Both the position numbers and the translations under genes were made by a program. DNA of 64,000 bases, taken from the NCBI GenBank assembly GCA_026419785.1, contig JAODTK010002109.1, forward strand, positions 1 to 64,000, written 5' to 3'. Of the stretch, positions 49,208-62,919 are shown one piece after another; positions within the stretch are counted from its first letter, which is position 1, and the number at the start of each line of letters is the position of its first letter. The notes beneath the pieces were generated by a model that saw only the letters and a program-made list of their open reading frames with translations, did not search any database and was not told where the DNA came from. This DNA comes from Sclerodactyla briareus. Lineage: Eukaryota; Echinodermata; Holothuroidea; Dendrochirotida; Sclerodactylidae.

Positions 49208-49493
49208 ACCATCAATCTCTTTATACCACTGAGTTCCTCTTGATGCCTGTATATTGGGTGCAGTATGATCTGTAACGTATATGCCCTCGTGTCTTGTCTT
49301 AATTGCTTCCGATGAATTCAATTTTTGTCATGACGAAGGATTGCATAGTATTGATTAGTGACGATTCTCCTCCCATTTCTCTCCCACGATGTTATCGCTC
49401 GCGGACTATTCCCACGAACGCTCATTTGAATTTCTTCTCCGGTATCACCAGCGTTGACTGTCGTGTAACTAACATCACTGGGAACTACATAAC
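49208..49493 (-). CDS. RPTP Ig-like domain exon (second)
   Basis: Acceptor after TCTTCAG and donor GTAAGA delimit 286 bases, a usual size for one Ig domain. The protein reads VNAGDTGEEIQMSV, then ITSWERNGRRI, then a Tyr-rich strand, and after a likely one-base slip RHEGIYVTDHTAPNI. The B-strand hydrophobics, the Trp of strand C in SWERNG and the GIY of strand F form the Ig core pattern. The usual Cys pair is not evident, as happens in some receptor Ig domains. It lies directly upstream of the EGF-like exons on the minus strand. The Ig call rests on pattern; the exon call is well supported by both splice sites and by the length of the open frame. Confidence 0.6.
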
Positions 49494-49859
49494 CTGAAGA
49501 AAACCATCAGTGATATAATTGGGGATGACTTTAAATGGGCTATGCCTGTGACATATCCCCTAACTAAATAAATAGCCCCCTCATCTTCGGCTATCCGGAA
49601 GGTATCTGTCTTCATTTCTGTTAAGATAGACAAACTATATTATGTGTAGGCGACTTTTCATAGACGAATGACCTATTGAAGCTCACGATATGCTAAATCC
49701 CATAATTCCTAGATCAATCTCGAGTTCGAAGATAAATTTCCTAACAGCTTTACTCGCAGTTGTTTGGCAAGTTGTCGGTAATATACGGCCCTCTTGAAAT
49801 TCCGAAGCATCGCAATAAGACCGTAGCTATGCTTAATGCATTACATGTCGTTACACTTT

Positions 49860-50447
49860 GGAAAATGTTGGGAAATTAGCTCAGCATCCACCTATCACGA
49901 TCCGTTTCCAATGATAGCCTACAGTTCGTTGATGTCCCCCATTGATGCTACCCAACTCTGTAGAATGCTAACCCAACTTATATATGCCAAACCTATTAAT
50001 TAGGATTCATCCTGTCGCGTCATTAACCGAAAAGTCCAAAGTTGGTCCACTGTGAGATTCTGATACTGGATGTCAGAGAGATGTCGTAGTTCTTATCCAC
50101 TACTTTTCCTCATTCTTTACGTAGGGGGCCTAGGTATGGTATTTACTGGTGAAATGTTGGGCAATTATCACATCCACTGTAACCGATCCATACCAAGATA
50201 AGCCAAAGGTCGTGGATGTTTCTCATTGATTGGTCAGTTCTGTTTCCAACTCCATAGTTGCTGAATACTTACCAACTTGTATACGCCAAACGTAAAATAT
50301 TAGGATTATCCATACGTTATTAACACACAAAAAAGGTGAAACGCCGCTAGTTCCTATTTAGATTTTGAAACTGGATGTCAAGAGAGATGTCAAGAGTTAT
50401 GAACCACTGCTTTTCCTCAGTCTTCACTTAGGCATTTTAGGAGGATG
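49860..50447 (+). repeat. Two diverged ~295 bp tandem units
   Basis: Units start near 49,860 and 50,150 with GAAA(A)TGTTGGG(A/C)AATTA. Both contain TATA(T/C)GCCAAAC, TAGGATT and CTGGATGTCA(A)GAGAGATGTC, and end near a TTTTCCTCA(T/G)TCTTTAC-like box. No coding frame. Confidence 0.7.
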
Positions 50448-52506
50448 TGGATAGTGTTCGTGCTCTTATTGTCTGTGTTTCAATTCTCCAAAATAGTTTA
50501 TGACCTCGTTTGACACCGGCATTATTTAGGGAGGTCAAATTGAGTTAGAAAACGTGAGGTCCAACCCATCTTTATCACAATCGCAATACTTCATCCGTCC
50601 TGTCCGGCCATGGTATCCACAGGTAATCTTGGGGAAGATTTGGGGAATGCATCGAGGGTTCTTTTTTACCTTCTGGCAGTGCGCAAAACACGGCTGAAAG
50701 TGTCATTGGATTCTCGGCCTTATTAGGCTAATTTGTTCTTGAGAGGACATTGCTATCATGCTTTTTAGAAGGCAACTCGTGATATCTAACCTCGAATATT
50801 ACGTGCAGGTGGGTGGAGTCTAATTACCTGCTATAAAATTAAGGTATGAAGAAAGATGAGGCATCTTGGTCTGGTGGCGAACTTTGAGGCGTTCCATTCT
50901 ATTCTTCAAATAGGTCCAGGAAGTGAGAGTCTTTCTTTCGATCACAGTTATTTTAGTTTACCAAGGGTAACCTTAATTAATAAGGGGTCATTGCCTTTAA
51001 GCTTTTTCCCGGAAGGCGTTGCAGTTGGACATTCGGGATATTCATTATCTGACAAAGAGTATCAAGAAAATGAATAACATCCCAGTGAAGGTTGTTTCGG
51101 ATGGAGTGAGAATACCTCAAAACAGTCTTAATTACTTGTTGTGTGTTGCTGTGGTCAAGGGTTCGCCTATAGGAATTTCATCCGTCTGGCCCTTCCGGAT
51201 TGAAAACGTGTCGTAAACCACTTTAAACAGAGTAGGTCGGGGAAAAAAAAAAAAAAAGGGGCAAACCGTTCCACCAATGGCGGTTAACGTGCACCGAGGC
51301 ACAAATGCTTTATTGATCCTCCTTACCGGCAGACAGTTACTAGGTGGGAAGCTTTCAGAAAAGGGCCACTACAACGTGGGCAATTCCTCATTCGAGAGAA
51401 ATAAATCGATTCGATGTCCGTGGCGAAATTTCAATGGGGTGCGGGAATTCCGTTACAGTTTGGGCAAGCAGTGATTCGTAATAAGTAGTCTAGGAGAAGT
51501 CCCCTACGCCAACGCCTATGGCAGGGGGGTCAATTACTAGTGTGATCCAGGTCGAAGCTACTGAAGACACGTCATTGCGTACACTCTAGGCACTCAAATA
51601 TAGACATATACGCTTATATTGATGCTGCCGGTTTCTGTAATCAAATTTTAATAAAATATCATCAAACTTATAGCTAGAAACTTCGGTACTAAAGAACAAA
51701 GATTCTGGAGCCATAAGGAGAGGAGAGGGGAATAGTGCGGTACGCGCTCCCGTCAGGGGTACGCAGGTGGACTGGACTGCATGAGGTCCCCTGTTGGGGT
51801 CGAGGGCTTTTGCGCAGGACATTTGTGCACTCTAGAAAGCCCGAATAAACCAGTTTCAATGCATGCGCCGGTCTCACCTAAACAAATTTCCGAAACCCAT
51901 GATAAAAACAACCTATACACTTTAAACATAGCCTTGCTTATTGATAAATATGTTTTCCAATTATATACTTGAGGACCAAGATCGCCTGAGCAGTGGCGGA
52001 AAAGAAGTCGAACGTGGTATACGCGATTCGGACGTTGATTAAATATATCGCTTTTATACAGCAATACGATATAGCTTCGATATAAGCGCGGCACGTAGTA
52101 ACGTGATGCGTTACGACACATTAATTTTCACCAGACTTTGCGAGACATAGCTCCTCCTCAAACTTTAAATGATAAACCAGCCTCACAATCGTGCAGTAAA
52201 AACATTTCGGATAAAGGAAAATTCAAGAGAGGAGCAAGTGGGTACTGGTATCATCTGAAGAGGGTCGTCCCGACAATTTTTTACACACAGTGCGCAGAGC
52301 GCAAATTGATCAGAACCTACTCGCTGCTCGAACAGTATCATGCTATATACTTTTTTTTTCTTCTACTGAAATCAAATCACGATACGCGTCGGATTTTATC
52401 GGTAGCGCATCTACCATACGATCATCTCATGTTTCCAATACCTCTATTTCCCGTATATATCTCACCCCCCCCCCCCCCGCCTTCTACCCTCTTCGTCTCC
52501 GCTTAC

Positions 52507-52636
52507 CACCATTGGCAATGTCCCTGACACTTTCAAACTTTCTTCCCGAATTAACGAGTTCAGGGGGAGAGGAGAGCAGTCCGACACTGACCTCCGCCAG
52601 ATTACCCAACTCACAAATCCATGGCATTTTCCATAG
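52507..52636 (-). CDS. Candidate ectodomain exon of the RPTP
   Basis: Minus-strand segment with a strong acceptor (ACCATATCCCACAG) and a GTAAGC donor, 130 bases long. The best frame carries AEVSVGLLSSPPELV and continues, after an apparent one-base slip, into an acidic stretch ending DIANGG. The alternation of Val and Leu with a Pro pair resembles a beta-rich extracellular module, and the place in the gene (between the first and second Ig-like exons) fits, but no cysteines are visible. A second frame is also open over most of the exon. I read it as a probable exon of unknown module. Confidence 0.35.
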
Positions 52637-53644
52637 CTGTGGGATATGGTTGGGTTGAATTCAGAGAGATGTAGCGAAAAAGTATTCATGCTGCGTTATC
52701 AAGTAGGCCTATGTATATACAGTCCACATTATTGTGATGATGGGTGGTATGCACCAGAACCACTTCTCTCGCTCTATAATTATAGCCTATATGGTTGATT
52801 GGGCTGTAATTTCGGGGCTGATATAACATCACAAACTTTTGACAATGTGACCTGAATATCTTGAACTGGCAGTGAAACAAACATGCATCTATTGATGATA
52901 CGCCCATTACACGGCTGTGACGATCTTGTGATGAATAGACCAAACCCTAAATGATTCCGAAAAGTAATCGAACGATCCCTAGAGACAATCAACAACAAAC
53001 AACTACGAGAAGAAACCTCTTGAATGATATATACCAAACCACCGACAAACTCGATAGTCGGCTTTTGAGTCAAGTTCCACTGTCCAAGTGAACACGTCAT
53101 GTAACATCAGTCGTAAACCATATTCGATCTGGACTGTACAAGGTACATGTCCATTCTTCGTAAATGGTCCCACGTCGAGTCAAGCCACAACAGTTGCTCA
53201 GTATAGCCATTATTTATGTACCGTTCCTTTCGGCAAATTGATTTTCCCCAGGGTTAAATGTCCACGGTTATTATCGATCACTTTTACGAAAAAAGCATCT
53301 CAACAGCCTTCTGTAGTGGGTCCACAAAACACTAACACCTTAGTTACGACTTCCATCAGGTTTTGATTACAAAACGCAAGCGGTCGCATGATTTGAGCGG
53401 CAGTTGCAAGGACTTCTTTCGAAATATTCCGGAACAGTCCTCAAACAAGAATTAAACGTTGAACATTATGTCACAAATTCTACTAGCGAATGCCATAAAT
53501 TTTCAATACACTAATTCGGTGCCAATCTTACGAAAATTCACAAACAGACTTCCTACTCGTTTTAACAGCATATCCCACTCACCAGTGCACTGCCCTTACA
53601 GACGTTCATTGTGTTGTTTTCCTTGAAATGAGAGTCTTTGATAT

Positions 53645-53752
53645 AGATAGATATATATATCTTATATATATATATATATATATTAGATATATTATATATA
53701 TATATATATTCTATTATATAATGATATAGATAATATATATATATATATTATG
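53645..53752 (+). repeat. AT microsatellite
   Basis: About 110 bases of interrupted (AT)n. Confidence 0.95.
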
Positions 53753-54499
53753 TATTACATTTGGTTGCTCTTCCGGATAGCCTTGGTAGTTGGTCCTTTT
53801 GTACTTTTTGCAATTGCAATTCATATCACTCCCAGTCTGCCTGTGGAAACGTTGTTCTTACGATTATATCCTTTTTAACACCCCCAAGGATTTCCGCGGG
53901 TAGAAAATGTCCCTTGCAGGAATTCATGAAACAATCCAGCTCCGTGACTTCAAGAGTCACCCTGAATCATAATCGTCTTTGCTGACCATCCTAATCTGGA
54001 TTATTTCGCTCCTCCCTTTAGTACCAGCAGCTGACTTGATTCGCTTCAACATTCCCAGTGCAGGCCTCTTTGACCCATGATGTTAAATTTTATTGAATTA
54101 GAAGAAAACATTTTCTCTCTGAGTTTGAACTTACTAGCCAACCTGTCCGGCTTGAAAAATGGTCCATATGTGTGATCAGTCTGGTCAGAACGCTTGGTCC
54201 GATTAGGCCTGAAATTCTTCCTTATACAAAAACCTTTTCGTTTTAATGCTTTGGAGAATAAAAGAGAAGTGGTTAGAAAATTAATAGTTTGACCAATTCT
54301 GGATGGGTATCCACGATAACCTCGACCTCAGCTGATTGGATGAAGCTCATTCTAGGTAGGATGTTACTAAGAACTACCATGATCCCTATTGGTTGTTAAG
54401 TGCTAAATCCCTTTAGGTAAATACGATTCGTCCAAAACGTTCAGTCTGATCGAGCTGACGTTTGGACTGTATCGTACTTCGTTGTAGGGTTTCCAAAAC

Positions 54500-54940
54500 C
54501 AACTATCGTTCAAGTGTTCCCTGAAATCATTTTTGGGAAAATTGTTAAAATCCTGTCCATTTTTGGCTCTTGTAAACACGATTATCGAAATCGATGGAGC
54601 AATCCTCCATACTCATTAGCGGACCTCATTTTCAACCTTCTCGTTGGGTACTTCGTTACTCTCCGTTCCTCCCGCCCAATGCTCACCTACGTTGGCTCGT
54701 TTGGCCATTAACTGTACACGCTATGATGATCGCGCATTCTCTGTCTCGGCTCCAGCCCTCCTGAACGATCTTTCCGATTCACATTCGTGAATCTTCATCT
54801 GTTGCCATTTTTTTAAGAGACAGCTGAAAAATTTCTTCTCTTTCCATGAAAATATTCTGTTTTATATCATGCCTCGGTTTGTGAAGCGCTTAGAAACTTA
54901 TTAATGTACTTTATGATTATTATTATTAATATTATGTCCT
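54500..54940 (+). mobile_element. LINE 3' fragment (CR1/L2-like)
   Basis: The plus strand encodes, across frame slips, a PPYSLADLIF stretch, a Leu-Arg-Ser-Ser stretch and then DDRAFSVSAPALLNDL followed by a Lys-rich FKRQLKNFLF end. (Tyr/Asp)-Asp-Arg-(Ala/Ser)-Phe-Ser-x-x-Ala-Pro-x-Leu-(Leu/Trp)-Asn is the very common C-terminal end of reverse-transcriptase proteins of CR1/L2-type LINEs in animals. The 3' end follows at GTGAAGCGCTTAGAAAC and an ATTATT tract. The copy is truncated at its 5' side, as is usual. Confidence 0.65.
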
Positions 54941-54999
54941 TATCACAATATAAAAAGATCCCTATTGTTACTTTAGCGTCAAGTCGAAATCCTTAAACG

Positions 55000-57900
55000 C
55001 GATGCAGAAGGAGTTCCTCTCAGCTCTGATTCGTTATTATAGAAGATCTGCATATGGGAAGAAAAGCAGCCTTTTTAGGCTAAGCTGAAAACTGTTAGAA
55101 AGGATTTAGAAAAGATATTTGTTCAACACTAATTATCTCATTTCTCCCGACGGGCCGGACTGTGTACCCGTTTGTGGGGGGTACCCATTGGTATCGGGTG
55201 ATCCACTGAGTTCACATCGCGAAAAACCGTTATTGTGTGTTCGTGTTTGTGTGCGTTGGTGTGTTGTTTTGTGCGTTTGTGAGTCCGTCCAGATTTTGAT
55301 GGGTTTTTTTTTTTCCAAGAATCTCCACTCTTGAGTGGCGAACATAGTAAAAAAAAAAAAAATTCACACAAACACCTGTTCCCTCATAAGTGGCGGAAAC
55401 TATGGAACTGTGAAATTATGTCCTCGATTTGGGGATTTTTTTTACCTCTACTTTTTACTATCTTTCAAGATATTTGGTAGCAATGTAAAAGGCATCAAAC
55501 TTAACAAACTTTTCCATCATCAGCCAAAATTACCGAAACTTGTGGATTTTTATGGGCGAAACTTGATTTTTATCTAAATTTTGGATTTTTCTAAAATATT
55601 TTTCTTTTGGTCAGTATATTTAGAGATTGGAAAGACAAATTTTAGAACAGGGTACAAATTATCGGAACAAAACTGTTCCCCAACATTTATGCTGAAATTT
55701 CCCATTTCCTTAATATGGATATCTTTTTGCTTGGGCGCCGACCGTGGGGACTGGGGACACCGGGATGAAATGCATGCCCTCCAGGTTTCATGATGTGCTG
55801 CATTTGGGCACGGACATGAAGCAATGAAGCAACACGCACAATTGGTGGACCAGATCTTAAGTTCCCCACTTTTCATCGAATGCCCGAGCGGCATTTCCTT
55901 GGGTGTGCGATCAGTTCCCACCCCTCATACTTTTTAGCAACGTTCTGGCCCCCCGGCCATGGCTTACCCTCGGCTCTCTTACCGTTTTTTTCAAACTTCT
56001 GAGATTAATCCTTCACTAATCTTCATTTAGTATAGCAAAGCCAGATGGCGCAGATGAACTATACCAGGGCTGAATCACGTTTCCGACATTCTAGCTGGAA
56101 ATTAGAGGTGATTCCCCACATTTAGCCGGCCTAATTGACTTACTCGCAAAATTGCCTTCCTTTCCGTAAGCTGCTTGGCCCAGGAGAAGTTTTCGCCAGA
56201 GATGAGTCAATCACCACTCTCAAGCTGACTACAGCATCATGCATGGCACTGCACATTCAACTGTACCATGACCGCTTAGATTTTTCGCTATATGATCGCC
56301 TGCATGTTTTTTTTAATGAGAGATATTTCTGTGGAGCGCGCGGTTGTATTTTTCCCCACAAAATCGAGTCGTCAAGTATATAGCATGATTTTGTCTCACC
56401 CGTTTTAAATGTCGAACATAAGATGCTTTCAAACGTTTGAAGAAATCAAGTTGATAACTGACTCAATCAAAACAACATTAATTTTCGATTGATGTTATTA
56501 CTACACGAGTTTACTTTTAGTTATAGCCGACTCAATTTTGAACCCGTCATTTGCGTTTTAAAACTTAATTAATATTAACATTAACCACATCTTCGAGTTG
56601 ACGAGTAACGAGTTATACCCCAAAAACAATTGGCATGCGCGCGCCGATCAATATTGTGCGCCTTCGCGCCCTCAGACAACTGCAGAAACCTCCGATTAGT
56701 TAGACTACAGTCGTGGTTTCTTGCTTGACCAATGCAAACTGCCTTAAGTTTGGCTGGTTCAGATCGGATCAGTCCAAATTGAAAGAAATTATGAGCCCTT
56801 CAACTTCCACCCAAATGTAGCGACAGTGCCTTGCGCTGAAACCAATTCATAAGGCGCGGTTCTACTATACACCCTGAAAGAAAATCCTCATATACTATTC
56901 CACGTCAGCCGATGATGGCGCCCCCGCTTGAGATGGTCTGGTCCCTTAGAAAAAATACAATACCTACCTGCTTGCATATAGGCGGGAGAGTCATTAATAG
57001 TCGGAATAAAAGATTAAGCCGCACACTTGCTGAGTTCGCCCTCTAATATTCTGGCCACGGCGCAGGCGCCCCTGATTTATGAGGATTTTTTAAATGTTGC
57101 GCTGTGCTTGACTCCAGCGAGTTTCTGTATAAATTGTGGCATTAACAGCCTTAGCATTTTAGCTGCAAGATGTTACCGCATACTTGCTATTATTCAAAGA
57201 CAAAAAATTGGAAATAACACAACATTGGGGGGAGTAATTATTCAAAAGGGATCAATATATTTTCCTGAGATTGGTCAAAGTGCCTGCCCAATGTTAGGCA
57301 GAGAGTACAGACAGGTGGCATAAGAAACCAAGTTGGGAGAACATCATCACAGGCAACAATGAACTGTTTACCTGAAATATTTACTGAGTGCACACTTTTC
57401 CGTTGATCGCCCCCAAAATGTGAAAAGGTGTCGGTGTTTCATAGGGACGGACATGAATTATTGGACAATATAACAAGCCCACCATTTCAATGTCCTGCGC
57501 CCCTACAAAACTAGGGATACGCCACTGCATGCAGCTCCGTGAATTTCGAGGTCAGAAAAGATCGGGAATGCTTTCCTGGCATCTAGGGAGAGACTTTCCC
57601 CTTGAAAAATTTCTCGGTACGATAGCTTCAACCGACGCTGATCTCCACTTAGATTAGTAACTTGACGCCCTAGGAATTTCCACTCTAATGCATTCTTTTA
57701 CAAACCGCAAAATAGGTAGCAAAACACATAGAAACGATGGATAGTTCACAGTTTACCGATCAGATTCTGCAACCGTGGATGCTTCGTGGGTTTGGTTTGT
57801 GAATGGATTAGAAATTCTTCCCACTGAGGCTAAATTAATTGTTTGGGGGTCGTCTTGAAGTCAAAGTAAGAGAAACAGTTGGAACACTACAAATATAGGA

Positions 57901-58852
57901 TGATCAGCATCAGTCAATGAATCACTGAGCCTCTGGTTCGTTTAACTATTTACTAACTGCACCCAAATCCTTGTACAAGAACGAAAGATGTTGTGCAATA
58001 TAGATGGGAATGGAAAATGGAAAGGGACTCACAATTTACACACTCACCGATAGACGGGAATATATACAAGGTCATTGTGGTCGTTTTATAGGAAAAAACG
58101 TTATTAAAGTTCTTGATTATTAGGAATCGGGTTCCACACTGGGGTCGGTGAAAATCTTCTTCGACCACTATACTGAAAAGTGTAGGCAAACAAAAATGCA
58201 CTCAGGTGTACTTCAGGAGATATATTTAGTGGAGAATGTAAAGACTAAGGTCGTCTCGATTGCTGATAGGCGAGCTGGCCTCATGTTGAAATATCAACAT
58301 CCAGATACGTCAACCAGATTGTATGGGGAATAGCATCATCAAGATTAGCGATAGTAGTGTGGTCTGAAAGTTTTTTAACTCCAAATATCCGCTCTGTTAA
58401 ATAGTTATTTCACGAGACGTGCAGGACGGGCTAATCGGCCAAATTTGAATGTCATCACTGTCTATTTAGGAAGCCTTAACAGCTCATTCACGTGCCAAAA
58501 ATATATAACCCCGCGACACCCCCCCCCCGTCCACACCTCCCCGAACTGATCTTAGTTGCCGGGTCTACGCTGGGAGAGGTAATGCTTGCGAAATTAGCGG
58601 TACATGCAGCCAGAATTTCCTTTTTCAGTATGAGAACAATTTTCAACAAATGCCCCTTTAGCAGGAGACGTTATTGAAGCACCGTGTCATTCGCTAACTG
58701 AAAATTCAGGAAAATAACTTCAACGTCAAGCACGAACGATTTTTTTTTCCTGAAGTCATGTTGGAACCCCGAATCAGATTATATATGATAAGATCACCAT
58801 GATAGATCCCAAATATGGATTCCACACTTGCAAACCACATGGTAAGACTCAC
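55000..58852. other. Intron, nothing recognised
   Basis: AT-rich, GT-rich around 55.22-55.28 kb. Short frames only; no domain or convincing exon. Confidence 0.45.
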
Positions 58853-58926
58853 TGGTCTTGAGATTACAAACTTGAGAACGATTTCTTGAAAAATACGACG
58901 AATGCTTGCCATTCCTGAAGTTTGCA
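58853..58926 (-). CDS. Candidate small exon of the RPTP ectodomain
   Basis: A 74-base segment has a good acceptor (pyrimidine-rich TTCTCATTTTCACAG) and a strong donor (GTGAGT). One frame gives a basic, Ser-rich peptide ending RSQVCNLKT; the two other frames are also largely open, so the frame is not decided. It lies between the first Ig-like exon and the later ectodomain exons and could carry the end of that Ig domain. No domain can be named from so short a piece. Splice-site quality is the only real support. Confidence 0.3.
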
Positions 58927-59499
58927 CTGTGAAAATGAGAAGCATAATGGAACAAGACATTTGGTCGTACAGTACTTTAGAAGGAAAGAGTAAAACTCTG
59001 TCCGGACCCAAGGGACTATATTTTTAGTTACTGCAATGACTTCTCCACCAATCAGGCATCACAACATAGCACTAAGACTATTAGAAGACACTATCAACAA
59101 CGAGGTCACGGAATATTTAGACAGTGAGAAACAGTGTAAATAAGTGTTAAGCGCCCAGCATATTCTGAACGGCCACTGATCGTAGCCCCGGCACGGAATT
59201 TAGCAAGGGGACCAATGCTGTATTTCTTTTGCCATCTAATATAGGGGGAAAACGCCACACAGACAACTTTCAGTGTATAGAGAAAATCTGTCTCTCGAAA
59301 CCGAGCATGGCGATTGAAATTAGAGTTTTACTAATTATTGTAGAACCTCCATATGGTGGACCATAGTCAGTTTAAACAAACTGATTCAGAAGTCATTCGC
59401 AGATTTGAAACAAACACGAAAAACAACTCAAATCGATGATCGTTAAAGTTGAAATAAAGGAAAAATGCGTTTAGATTATTCGTTGGAAGAAAAATGTAG

Positions 59500-59813
59500 T
59501 CTGTACTCAACTTCCGTCGACCATGAAGAACATTCTTCACACGGGTGTTGGCTCTCCCCTCTCTGATGACAGCACAGGCGAATACAACCCATGGCGATAG
59601 TATCAGTGTTACTATTGAAGTCGAGAGGTATCCTGGGAGAGGTATCCTGTGGACAAGAGCTGTCGACTGATTGGTTCTGTCGTCACCTCTATGGATCAGG
59701 TGGATCCCTGTCAATACGTTGCGTTCCCCTCTTATCTTCATACTCTCTACCTCGACTGTCGCATCTGATCCGGTGAACTCAATAGCAGCGATACGCTGGA
59801 TAGGACTCTGGAA
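59500..59813 (-). CDS. RPTP Ig-like domain exon (first)
   Basis: An open frame runs through GSDATVEVESMKI, then a polar stretch with HLIHRGDDRTNQS, then GYLSTS and SPWVVFACAVIREG. Alternating hydrophobic residues and the final Phe-Ala-Cys near an Arg-Glu-Gly turn resemble the F strand of an Ig-like domain. The acceptor side is a pyrimidine-poor TTAG just before TTCCAGAGTCC; the 3' boundary is unclear, so the lower coordinate is approximate. Position between the signal peptide and the EGF exons fits the N-terminal Ig domain of a receptor. Only one clear cysteine is seen, so this could be a degenerate Ig fold or only part of one. The domain call is by pattern, not by a profile search. Confidence 0.45.
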
Positions 59814-60879
59814 CTAAGCTCGTAAGGATGAGTACTCACCATGGTGACGAATATCTTCTGAAATGAAGAGAATTGTTTAACGTTCAGTTCGGACTCCCAG
59901 TTCGCCATGGCACTTACCTCTCATACACGGCTTCTTCTTGGTTATTGCCACAGGTAGGTCCATACCCGGATGCAGCATATCTAGTTGGTCTCGTCTCAGT
60001 AGTACCGTTGAAAACGTATGGGATCACTATGTAAGAAGGTGTGCGGAGTGACTAAAATACAGTACAACTGATGCATCCCTTATCTGCAATGAACGTTATT
60101 ACTGCGCATTTTCCGAAGCCTCTGTTCCCATGGAGTCTTCCTAATGATGGAACTTTGGTAATATTGGTCCAAAATGGAATCACTTAAAAAAAGCCATTAG
60201 CATAAGAAAAAATAGCCTATATGCCCTAAATAATGCCTCCCTCTTTTCACTTGGAAATTACCGCGAAACAGACCCAAAATTCGTATTTGTTTCCTAATTG
60301 AGGAACCCAAATTCATACTGACACCTCCATTGAATCGACTGCGCGCCAGGATTGTCCGCACTATCACGCAACCTGGTATAGCAGCTACTAAGTTGTGTCC
60401 TCACACTAGACCTACTTATAAGGCTTGGTCCCTTGTTTTTTAAGACTGATAAATTCCTCGATTCTGGTAAGCTATTATCCCCACTTTTTTAGTCCTCACT
60501 ATACCATATACGCCTTGTTCAAATTGTCAAAATGTTCGAGAATGAAGCAGATAATACAATATTCACATTTCGTCAGTGAATGGTTAGCTCGTATCAGGGT
60601 GTGGCAACAAGCGACGTCAACAATCGCCGTTTAGCTGTTGAAGTCAAGCATGACTGAAATATTTATCGATCTTATTTTTTTCAAAATTTTGCATTGATTC
60701 ATGGAAATTGTTAAGTGCCGCACTGCCATATGTCAGTGGTGATTTTTGGCGTGACAGCCGTCTGTGGGCAATTGGAATTATCAACGTCTTACACGATACT
60801 ATACCACATGTCGCATGTGGGTATATACTCGCTAATTTCTTGTTGTGTCTACAAATTTCCAATTCGACTTAAGAATCAA

Positions 60880-61021
60880 TCAGATTTATGTCGAATTGAA
60901 TTCTACTCATGTCGAATTGAATTTAACTTAAGTCATATTATAGTCGACTTAAGTTCAATTGAATCCAACTTGAGTCGAATTGAAGTCTACTTGAGTGAAT
61001 TAATTTCACTTAAGTGAAATT
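60880..61021 (+). repeat. 21 bp minisatellite with palindromic units
   Basis: About six units of 21 bases of the type GTCGAATTGAATT(C/T)(T/A)ACT(C/T)A. Unit changes convert it toward inverted copies, and the array ends in the perfect 20-base palindrome AATTTCACTTAAGTGAAATT (61,002-61,021). Because 21 is seven codons, the plus frame reads as heptads. I see no sign of a gene there. Confidence 0.75.
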
Positions 61022-62919
61022 GGGAGGTATATGAATGTTCAGCGGCTTGCCATCACATACAGGGCAAGAAAGTACTGCTGAATTTCAACTAAAGACCATT
61101 TGAGTCTGCTGAAATCATTGAATAAATTAGGAAAAGACGCGACACAACACGCGAGGTGATTTTTTAGAATAACCAAGGTATGAACACACGCATAAAAAAA
61201 AAAACCCGTTTTTTGTAATAGTTTGTCTAATGAGAGCGGTTATCGCTGTTGTGACAACTCTAGTGAGCCCCCCGATGAAAACCTTACAACAGATTCAACC
61301 TATCACGATTGGTAAGAGATAAAAAATTAAAGTAATAATGAATCGTGCCGGGCGTTCAATAGGTAGGAAAAATTACTTCTTTCTTCTTCTAGGATATTAC
61401 TCTCATGAGCAGAGAAGATCGACCTGCTGACTGATTGAGGTCCGGACGAAGTGCAAACCTGGATACTGCACCTTGTTTCGATCAATTGCTAACATGCAGT
61501 TCGCTTATAGCATATGTTTTTGTTGGATTAATTTGCAATTATTCAACAACAATGTAGTGAAAAAAAACTGTTAATTTACCAAAATCCCACGCCGTTTTTT
61601 TTCTCAAAGTTTTTTAAACAAAATTAAATCAGATATCTCTGTGAGTGTCAATATGCCTAAACGAGGCTAAGGGGGGGGGGGGGTCGATCTTACGTTCCCG
61701 TCCCAATTCAGCTCATATAGAAAGTAATAACCCCAAATTGTAAATAACAATGCCTTGCGGATATCGCCCCCCCCCCCCCCCCCCGGGTACACTCATTTGA
61801 TCATGATCATTGGGAGTTATTCTCGGAGTAGGCTTGGGCTAGGTCAGTGCGCCATGGGGACAAGGATTCACACGAGGCGGTGGTCTCTTTTGCAGGCCGA
61901 GGGGCCCTGCAAAAAAAATAACGATGTCGGCCTCTGAGACAGATAGGAAACTAACTGGATTTGAGGGAGTTTTCCTAAATAATGTGCTTGTGAACACGAA
62001 ATGGATCAGGAAACCATCATCACAATGGGATTTCACAAGGAGGTTTCCGGTGGGTGAAAGTGAAACAGCTCTTCAAAGAAGCGGGTTTGGAGAAAAAAAA
62101 GTTCACCTGACTCGGAATACATGATCTAAGCATGTTCGGGACGTTGGCCGAATACTACACGTAAACGTTAATCACTGTGGTACAAATTTGAAAAGTCAAA
62201 TAGGAGCTGTTTTTAACAGAATGACGCCCATTTTCCTGGAAAATAAACGAAAATGTGTTTTCCCGAACTCTGAATATCAGCCCGAGGAAGATACAAAACG
62301 GGCTCAGTCTCCTTCCCATTTTGCTTCGTATTATAGATGCAAAATCTGATAATGGGTAAAGGGTGGAGCACAGCTATAGCTCTCATATTCTACAGAACAG
62401 ATTCATTAGGTACAATCGTCAGACTTTCTACTTCACATGAGCTCTGCCCAGTAGGCCTATTCATAAGGTTAGTACAGCCTACGAGGCCAGGTGGATTTAT
62501 TTCCCTCGATATGGCATTCACTATTTATACGTCAGGGCTGGAGTCAGACCCAATCTCGGTTTTTTCCCCCCCCCCCCCCCCCCCCCCCCGAATGTGCGCA
62601 GGGACTCTTGAGTCCGGTATTGCTCTCCGTCGACCGAACCAGTCTCGACAACACTACTGGTATATAGGGCAGATGAAGAGTGATTTCCATCATGATTAGA
62701 TCTGAGACGCTCGCTCATCTGCTGATCATAGTAACAGGATCTAGCGAGTAGTTAGCGGACACACAAACCCTATAGTGTAGATGTATTTTCAAGAAAAGCG
62801 AACAGTACAGGTCTAACTTCAGTCGCCTAAGTAAAGCAAATCAGAGGATATTGGGGAAAAAAATAACACCAAGCTACCCGAAAATGAAAGACGAGCAGGC
62901 AATTGTCCGAACGGTTTAC
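61022..62919. other. First intron, one unexplained plus-strand ORF
   Basis: The plus frame 61,924-62,124 reads through LTGFEGVFLNNVLVNTKWI and a neighbouring frame has LFKEAGLEKKKFT, faintly like the end of Crypton-type recombinases. Not enough to name. C- and G-runs occur near 61.67, 61.77 and 62.57 kb. Confidence 0.3.

Noticed and set aside
61924-62124. A Crypton-like recombinase fragment
   Set aside because: The resemblance (LFKEAGLEKKKFT) is short, and the diagnostic Asn-His-Ser that should follow is absent.
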